DNA of 64,000 nucleotides, from positions 185,685-249,684 of the forward strand of contig NZ_NKHK02000002.1 in assembly GCF_002224245.2 (NCBI RefSeq), given 5' to 3'. The position numbers and the translations under genes are program-made. The first letter of the stretch is position 1. Each line of letters begins with the position of its first letter. The notes below the pieces were generated by a model. That model searched no databases. It had not been told where the DNA came from and saw only the letters and a list, made by a program, of their open reading frames with translations. This DNA comes from Moraxella sp. VT-16-12. GTDB lineage: Bacteria; Pseudomonadota; Gammaproteobacteria; Pseudomonadales; Moraxellaceae. Of this stretch, positions 60,620-64,000 are shown one piece after another.

Positions 60620-61822
60620 ATGGGCAAACTGACTGATACCACCATTAAAAAATTAAAACCTACTGACAAATGCACCCCAAACCGCCCTGATAAATATTCA
60701 GATGGTAATGGCTTACAGTTATGGGTAAGGCTAACAGGTGCTAAAACTTGGGTGGTGGCTTATCGCTTTTATGGCAAACAAACCAATATCACACTTGGCA
60801 AATATCCTACCATCAGCCTAAAACAAGCACGCCTGCAAGCCATAGAAATGCAAGAAAAAATCAGACAAGGCATAGACCCCAAACAAGCCAAACCAAATGC
60901 CGTGCTATTTGGTGATGCTGCCACAGCCTACCATACAGACAGAAACCCAAATCACCCTGCCAACAAGAACCGCCACACCGTTGTTAATGGCACATACCAA
61001 AGAGACCACAATCAATATAACAATGACATTGCCCCACGTCTTGCCCATTTGGACATTAACGCCATCACGCCTGCCATGATACTAGATATTGCCAATGCCA
61101 TAGAAAGCAGGGGAGCATACGACATGGCAAAGCGAGCCATACGCCAAATAGGGGCAATCTTTCGTTATGCTAGGGATAAAGGCATATATCACAACCTACC
61201 GCCCACTGATGGACTAGCCAAACGCCTAAGCAAGCGAAAACAAACTCACTTTGCACGCCTAGACTTTGGACAACTGCCACGCCTTTTACATGACATAGAG
61301 CGGTCAAAATGCAACATACTCACCAAGCTGGCATTTAAATTTATCTGCCTTACCTTTGTTCGCACCATTGAGATGCGATTTATGACATGGCAAGAAATAG
61401 ACTGGGATAATGCCCTTTGGCGAATACCAGCCGAGCGTATGAAAATGAGCCGTCCGCACATTGTGCCACTATCGCCCCAAGCCATACAGATATTACAGAC
61501 TATCAAATCATGGGGCTTACACAGTGAATATGTATTTTATAACACCGCATCAAAAGCCCCCATCAGCGAAAACGCCTTAACCAGTGCTTTAAAACGGCTA
61601 AGCTATCAAGGCTTGATGACAGGACACGGATTTAGGGGCATTGCCAGCACCAAACTACATGAACTGCAATATAACCATGAAGCCATAGAGCTACAATTAG
61701 CCCACGCCAAAAGCGACAAGGTCAGCATGGCATATAATGGGGCAGAGTATCTGCCCTATCGTGTACAGATGATGCAAGACTGGGCAAACTTGATAGATGG
61801 CTTGACAGATGGGCAGACGTGA
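60620..61822 (+). CDS. int: P4-type tyrosine recombinase (integrase)
   Basis: A 400-residue integrase with an N-terminal arm-binding DUF4102-type domain (LTDTTIKKLKPTDK..DGNGLQLWV, about residues 1-90), a core-binding domain and the catalytic domain. Catalytic residues are visible: Arg in FVRTIEMRFM, His-x-x-Arg in GHGFRGIAS, His in LQLAHAKSD and Tyr in SMAYNGAEYL. It should insert the element into the adjacent tRNA-Val gene. The ATG at 60620 follows CAGGC. Controlled by a promoter overlapped by repeats. Confidence 0.95.
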   Translation: MGKLTDTTIKKLKPTDKCTPNRPDKYSDGNGLQLWVRLTGAKTWVVAYRFYGKQTNITLGKYPTISLKQARLQAIEMQEKIRQGIDPKQAKPNAVLFGDAATAYHTDRNPNHPANKNRHTVVNGTYQRDHNQYNNDIAPRLAHLDINAITPAMILDIANAIESRGAYDMAKRAIRQIGAIFRYARDKGIYHNLPPTDGLAKRLSKRKQTHFARLDFGQLPRLLHDIERSKCNILTKLAFKFICLTFVRTIEMRFMTWQEIDWDNALWRIPAERMKMSRPHIVPLSPQAIQILQTIKSWGLHSEYVFYNTASKAPISENALTSALKRLSYQGLMTGHGFRGIASTKLHELQYNHEAIELQLAHAKSDKVSMAYNGAEYLPYRVQMMQDWANLIDGLTDGQT

Positions 61823-61827
61823 ATAGA

Positions 61828-61860
61828 TTGCTCAAAACTCATTAGATTGCTATAATCTAA
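61828..61860 (+). promoter_or_regulatory. Promoter with a palindromic operator over its -10 box
   Basis: TTGCTC (61828-61833), a 17-base spacer and a perfect TATAAT (61851-61856). The inverted repeat TTAGATT-GCTAT-AATCTAA (61842-61860) covers the -10, a typical repressor site. The promoter would transcribe the C4-like RNA and the genes after it. No repressor gene is seen in the window. Confidence 0.68.
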
Positions 61861-61925
61861 GACTATCTAAGACAGTATCACACCCTTTATAGTTTGGTGA
61901 TTGATGCTTGATTGATTTACCCTTT

Positions 61926-61991
61926 TAGCAGGCTAGGAGTAATTACCCGAACGGCGGTTATTTACTACACCTTAGACCGCTCCGCCTGCTA
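61926..61991 (+). ncRNA. c4: C4-like antisense RNA
   Basis: A structured element matching my memory of the phage C4 antisense RNA family. The outer stem is TAGCAGGC (61926-61933) with GCCTGCTA (61984-61991); the inner stem GCGGTT (61954-61959) with GACCGC (61975-61980); the linkers GAGTAATTACCCGAAC and CGCTCCGCC fit that family. The inner loop ACTACACCTTA can pair with TAAGGTGT(GG) at 62002-62011 and, more weakly, with AAGGTGTG at 62034-62041. In phage P1, C4 RNA blocks translation of genes leading to the antirepressor; here an antirepressor-type gene lies at 63903. Needs an Rfam check. Confidence 0.75.
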
Positions 61992-62001
61992 TCTTATTTG
62001 T

Positions 62002-62041
62002 TAAGGTGTGGACTTTACAAAACTTGACATTAAAAGGTGTG
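62002..62041 (+). promoter_or_regulatory. Predicted targets of the C4-like RNA, with ribosome-binding sites
   Basis: Two AAGGTGTG sites (62003-62010 and 62034-62041) carry Shine-Dalgarno-like AAGG. The first can pair over 10 positions (one G-U) with the C4 loop at 61965-61974; the second over about 7. The second is the ribosome-binding site for the ATG at 62047. A TTG-started frame of eight codons (62024-62050) ends in TGA overlapping that ATG, a possible but unproven leader peptide. Confidence 0.6.
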
Positions 62042-62046
62042 AGTGT

Positions 62047-62838
62047 ATGAAAGGCATAACAAGCGATGAATTATATAAATTAATGGATATATTAAGTATA
62101 AATGAAATTGGGGCTTTAATTGCAGGAGCAAGCCCTAGTGATGTTTATTATAATTACGAGTACCCAGATTATGGAGATGAATATCGTATTAACCGTAATT
62201 CAAATATGCCTGATAATGTTGATGAAGTCTTTTCAATCATTATAAAAGTCTTAAAAAGAGCCATTATTGCAGGTGAATTAAAAGCCCAAATTGTAGCAAA
62301 TACAAATGAACAAACCTTGTATTTAGATGATTTAAAAAAAGATTGGGTAGCTTGTGGTAAAATTGACACCGAAAGAACCACAATCACAAGGGACGATATA
62401 AAAGATTGGCTAGAAGCAAGGGGAGTATATCCAAGTGCGTTTTTTCCCAATGGGCGTAAAGATGATTATATGAACCCCAATCATGCTTGTTATAGTCCTG
62501 ATTTAGCATTGTGTGTAAAAGCTTGGGAAGTGGCACAAACAGCCCATTATGACAATAAAACAATCAAGCAATTTATGACGGAGTGGATAAAAGCAAATGC
62601 ACACACTTATAAATGGAAAAATTCACCAAAAAAACCAAATGAACCAATGAGCCATAAAAAAGCAGAAGAATTAGCAAGTGTTGCCAACTGGCATACCAAA
62701 GGTGGTGCAGTTAAGGGCAACCCCAACTTAAAAGAACCTACCCCACCAAAATACATACCAACACCAATTTATGATGAATTGAAAATAAATTTACCCAAAA
62801 AATCACCAATAAATAGTGATAATGATGTACCCTTCTAA
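62047..62838 (+). CDS. Phage protein of unknown function with an SSB-like C-terminal tip
   Basis: A 263-residue soluble protein; an in-frame GTG at 62008 would add 13 residues. I prefer the ATG at 62047 because AAAAGGTGTGAG lies before it. No family is recognised. It has a helical N-terminal part (ITSDELYKLMDILSINEIGALIAG), an acidic Tyr-rich loop, a middle region with ITRDDIKDWLEARGVYPSAFFP, and a Pro/Lys-rich tail ending in NSDNDVPF. The last residues resemble the acidic tip of SSB (DDDIPF), a docking site for many DNA repair proteins. It is the likely first target of the C4-like RNA. Confidence 0.75.
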   Translation: MKGITSDELYKLMDILSINEIGALIAGASPSDVYYNYEYPDYGDEYRINRNSNMPDNVDEVFSIIIKVLKRAIIAGELKAQIVANTNEQTLYLDDLKKDWVACGKIDTERTTITRDDIKDWLEARGVYPSAFFPNGRKDDYMNPNHACYSPDLALCVKAWEVAQTAHYDNKTIKQFMTEWIKANAHTYKWKNSPKKPNEPMSHKKAEELASVANWHTKGGAVKGNPNLKEPTPPKYIPTPIYDELKINLPKKSPINSDNDVPF

Positions 62839-62882
62839 GAAACCTACCCCACCATTACAAACCTTTATAAACCATAGCTTAC

Positions 62883-62912
62883 AGCCCTTAATATAGAATT
62901 AAGGGCTTTTGC
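62883..62912 (+). terminator. Terminator after the phage hypothetical gene
   Basis: AGCCCTTAA and TTAAGGGCT form a 9-bp stem with a 7-base loop, followed by T-rich sequence (TTTGCTTTTTT). It could limit readthrough from the C4 promoter into alpA. Confidence 0.8.
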
Positions 62913-63036
62913 TTTTTTGAGTAATAGGGGGTAAGTAAACCCTTACTACCACCGCTATTTTTACTTAAAAATTACCCCTACAATACACCCCACAAGCCCA
63001 AGCAATCCTGCTAAGCATAACATTGGAGTGTATCAG

Positions 63037-63264
63037 ATGACACCACGCACACAAACAACCCCAGCCACCCATCATCAGCCCATCACCCTACCCCAAGACG
63101 GTATGAGCCGTTTAAGTCAGCTACTGCCCTTTTTGCCCATTGGTAAATCTACTGTATGGGCATGGGTAAGAGCTGGTAAATTCCCACAGCCCATCAAGCT
63201 ATCAGACAATGTAACCGTATGGCGTAACAGCGACATTCACGATTGGCTAAACAATGCCAGCTAG
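63037..63264 (+). CDS. alpA: AlpA-family phage transcriptional regulator
   Basis: A 75-residue DNA-binding protein. The C-terminal MerR/excisionase-type HTH is clear: MSRLSQLLPFLPIGKSTVWAWVRAGKFPQPIKLSDNVTVWRNSDIHDWLN. In phage P4-like elements AlpA/Vis proteins activate integrase or excision genes. I chose the ATG at 63037, preceded by TTGGAG; the in-frame GTG at 63028 overlaps that site. It could act at the repeats near the integrase promoter. Confidence 0.9.
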   Translation: MTPRTQTTPATHHQPITLPQDGMSRLSQLLPFLPIGKSTVWAWVRAGKFPQPIKLSDNVTVWRNSDIHDWLNNAS

Positions 63265-63281
63265 CATCAAGGGGGCAATCA

Positions 63282-63533
63282 ATGAGCCACTGCAAACAAA
63301 TCTATCAGCACCTAATGACAGGGCAAGAGATTAACCCCATGCAGGCACTCAACCTATTTGGGTGCTTTGCCCTATCTCAACGCATACATGACCTTAAACG
63401 CATTCACGGTGTGCCAGTACAAGCACGCCTATATCACGCCCCCAATGGCAAAAAGTGGAGCATTTATTGGTTAGAGCCGTTTTATATCACCCAAGTAAAG
63501 GCAGGCGTGATTAAGCCGTTTTGTGAGTTTTAG
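63282..63533 (+). CDS. HTH_39-type phage helix-turn-helix protein
   Basis: An 83-residue protein that fits a helix-turn-helix family common in phages (QIYQHLMTGQEINPMQALNLFGCFALSQRIHDLKRIHGVPVQARL). The pattern of a short Leu-rich helix, ALNLFGCF and RIHDLKR is characteristic of that group. I chose the ATG at 63282, with AAGGGGG 6 bases before it; a longer frame from 63243 overlaps alpA. Likely DNA binding, role unknown. Confidence 0.8.
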   Translation: MSHCKQIYQHLMTGQEINPMQALNLFGCFALSQRIHDLKRIHGVPVQARLYHAPNGKKWSIYWLEPFYITQVKAGVIKPFCEF

Positions 63534-63655
63534 GGCATCTTGGGTAATCAGTTTCGCACTTGAAGTGTGGAACTCTCACCATTGGTGGACACAGACAAGA
63601 ATGGCATTGTTACAAAAATTCACCAATATTTTAATCATATAGCAGAAGTAAAGAG

Positions 63656-63892
63656 ATGACCAAAGAACAAGTATTTAGCGATTATCTACAAAGAGTGGCA
63701 GACGTGTTAAAGCTACACAGCCAAGCATTACAAGAACTTAGCAAGATGAGCCATTTAGTCCAAGAGCTAGAACACCACCCCAACACCAAAAAGGTGATGG
63801 AAGCACTACAAGGGCGTGGGGAGCAGATGGCAGAACACGCCGAATATATTCAAGAAGTGGCAGACAATCCACACCTTTTAACCATGCAATAG
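63656..63892 (+). CDS. Small helical phage protein, unknown function
   Basis: A 78-residue charged protein, almost wholly helical and probably coiled coil (YLQRVADVLKLHSQALQELSKM, HLVQELEHHPNTKKVMEAL). I recognise no family. The ribosome-binding site before the ATG at 63656 (GTAAAGAG) is close and weak. A 122-bp gap before it holds two near-palindromes (TTCGCACTTGAAGTGTGGAA and CACCATTGGTG). Confidence 0.6.
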   Translation: MTKEQVFSDYLQRVADVLKLHSQALQELSKMSHLVQELEHHPNTKKVMEALQGRGEQMAEHAEYIQEVADNPHLLTMQ

Positions 63893-63902
63893 GAGTATAT
63901 CC

Positions 63903-64000
63903 ATGAAGCCTAATCAATTAACTATTAACCAGCTCACAACAAACAATCAGGCTTTGACCATGTCTAGCCGTGAGATTGCTACTTTGTGTGATAAAGAGCA
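63903..64000 (+). CDS. Rha/antirepressor-type phage regulator, 5' end only
   Basis: The first 32 codons of a gene cut by the window edge. A strong AGGAG lies 6 bases before the ATG. The start ends in LTMSSREIATLCDKE, the typical opening of Rha-family regulators and KilA/antirepressor-type proteins (mSSREIAeLtgKrH). It is 10 bp after the small helical gene. If it is an antirepressor, it would be the expected downstream target of C4-type control. Confidence 0.75.
   Translation, partial: MKPNQLTINQLTTNNQALTMSSREIATLCDKE

Larger units (their letters stand above)
60455..64000 (+). mobile_element. Left end of an integrated phage or phage satellite (continues past the window)
   Basis: A P4-type tyrosine integrase lies next to tRNA-Val. 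It is followed by arm-type-like repeats, a phage-type promoter and operator, a C4-like antisense RNA, AlpA, an HTH protein, and the start of a Rha/antirepressor-type gene. All genes point the same way. The other end is not in view, so a full prophage cannot be told from a P4- or PICI-like satellite. Confidence 0.88.

Noticed and set aside
61842..61860. The TTAGATT...AATCTAA palindrome as a terminator of the integrase gene
   Set aside because: It has no T run, short AT-only arms, and overlaps a perfect -10 box, so an operator is more likely.
60378..64000. CRISPR array or defence island at the right end
   Set aside because: No regularly spaced repeats and no cas or restriction genes are seen; the content is phage control genes.

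Overview
The window looks like chromosomal DNA of a Moraxella-type gammaproteobacterium (Moraxellaceae). It is moderately AT-rich. It carries the gammaproteobacterial order ndk-rlmN-pilF-rodZ-ispG-hisS-yfgM-bamB, a two-subunit glycyl-tRNA synthetase, sdhE-ygfX, type IV pilus genes (pilF, pilC, pilD) and a queF/trhP/trmB set of RNA-modification genes. The genus is inferred from gene content and protein resemblance recalled from memory, not from a database search.

Layout. 1-5.9 kb: glyQ and glyS, separated by an AT-rich accessory gene and a broken antitoxin-like gene, then pspC-like and ruvB. 6-9.7 kb: a small secreted protein, a PBP5-type D,D-carboxypeptidase, hemB, and a decapitated scoB. 9.7-19 kb: the long leftward housekeeping cluster, interrupted between ispG and hisS by a HARE-HTH/nuclease-like gene. 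19-25 kb: DUF2628 protein, trmB, a 490-bp gap with two perfect DnaA boxes, and groSL with a sigma-32 type promoter. 25-36 kb: envelope and transport genes (DUF3108 protein, sdhE-ygfX, HAD, phosphodiester glycosidase-like, prc, nagZ, LysE and TauE families, two amino-acid ABC permeases) and a gene remnant. 36-46.7 kb: polA, ohr, lgt-thyA-folA, a vapBC module between two copies of the 3' end of the trhP gene, trhP, and a two-component system. 46.7-60.4 kb: queF, an ABC-2 exporter, a phosphatase, cytochrome c5-type protein, tRNA-Arg(CCG), gor, serA, recG, a patatin lipoprotein, pilC-pilD and tRNA-Val(GAC).

60.4-64.0 kb is the left end of an integrated phage or satellite. It has a P4-type integrase next to tRNA-Val, integrase-arm-like repeats, a promoter with an operator over its -10 box, and a structure matching the C4 antisense RNA family. 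The C4 loop is complementary to ribosome-binding sites just downstream. Then come a hypothetical gene with an SSB-like C-terminal tip, AlpA, an HTH protein, a small helical protein, and the start of a Rha/antirepressor-type gene cut by the window edge.

The most interesting observations are these. First, vapBC forms a 764-bp cassette bounded exactly by a 93-bp, frame-preserving duplication of the trhP 3' end; its toxin has Lys where the PIN-domain Glu is expected. Second, the C4 RNA and its targets form a compact phage control region. Third, three housekeeping operons carry inserted accessory genes or relics (glyQ/glyS, ispG/hisS, hemB/bamB).
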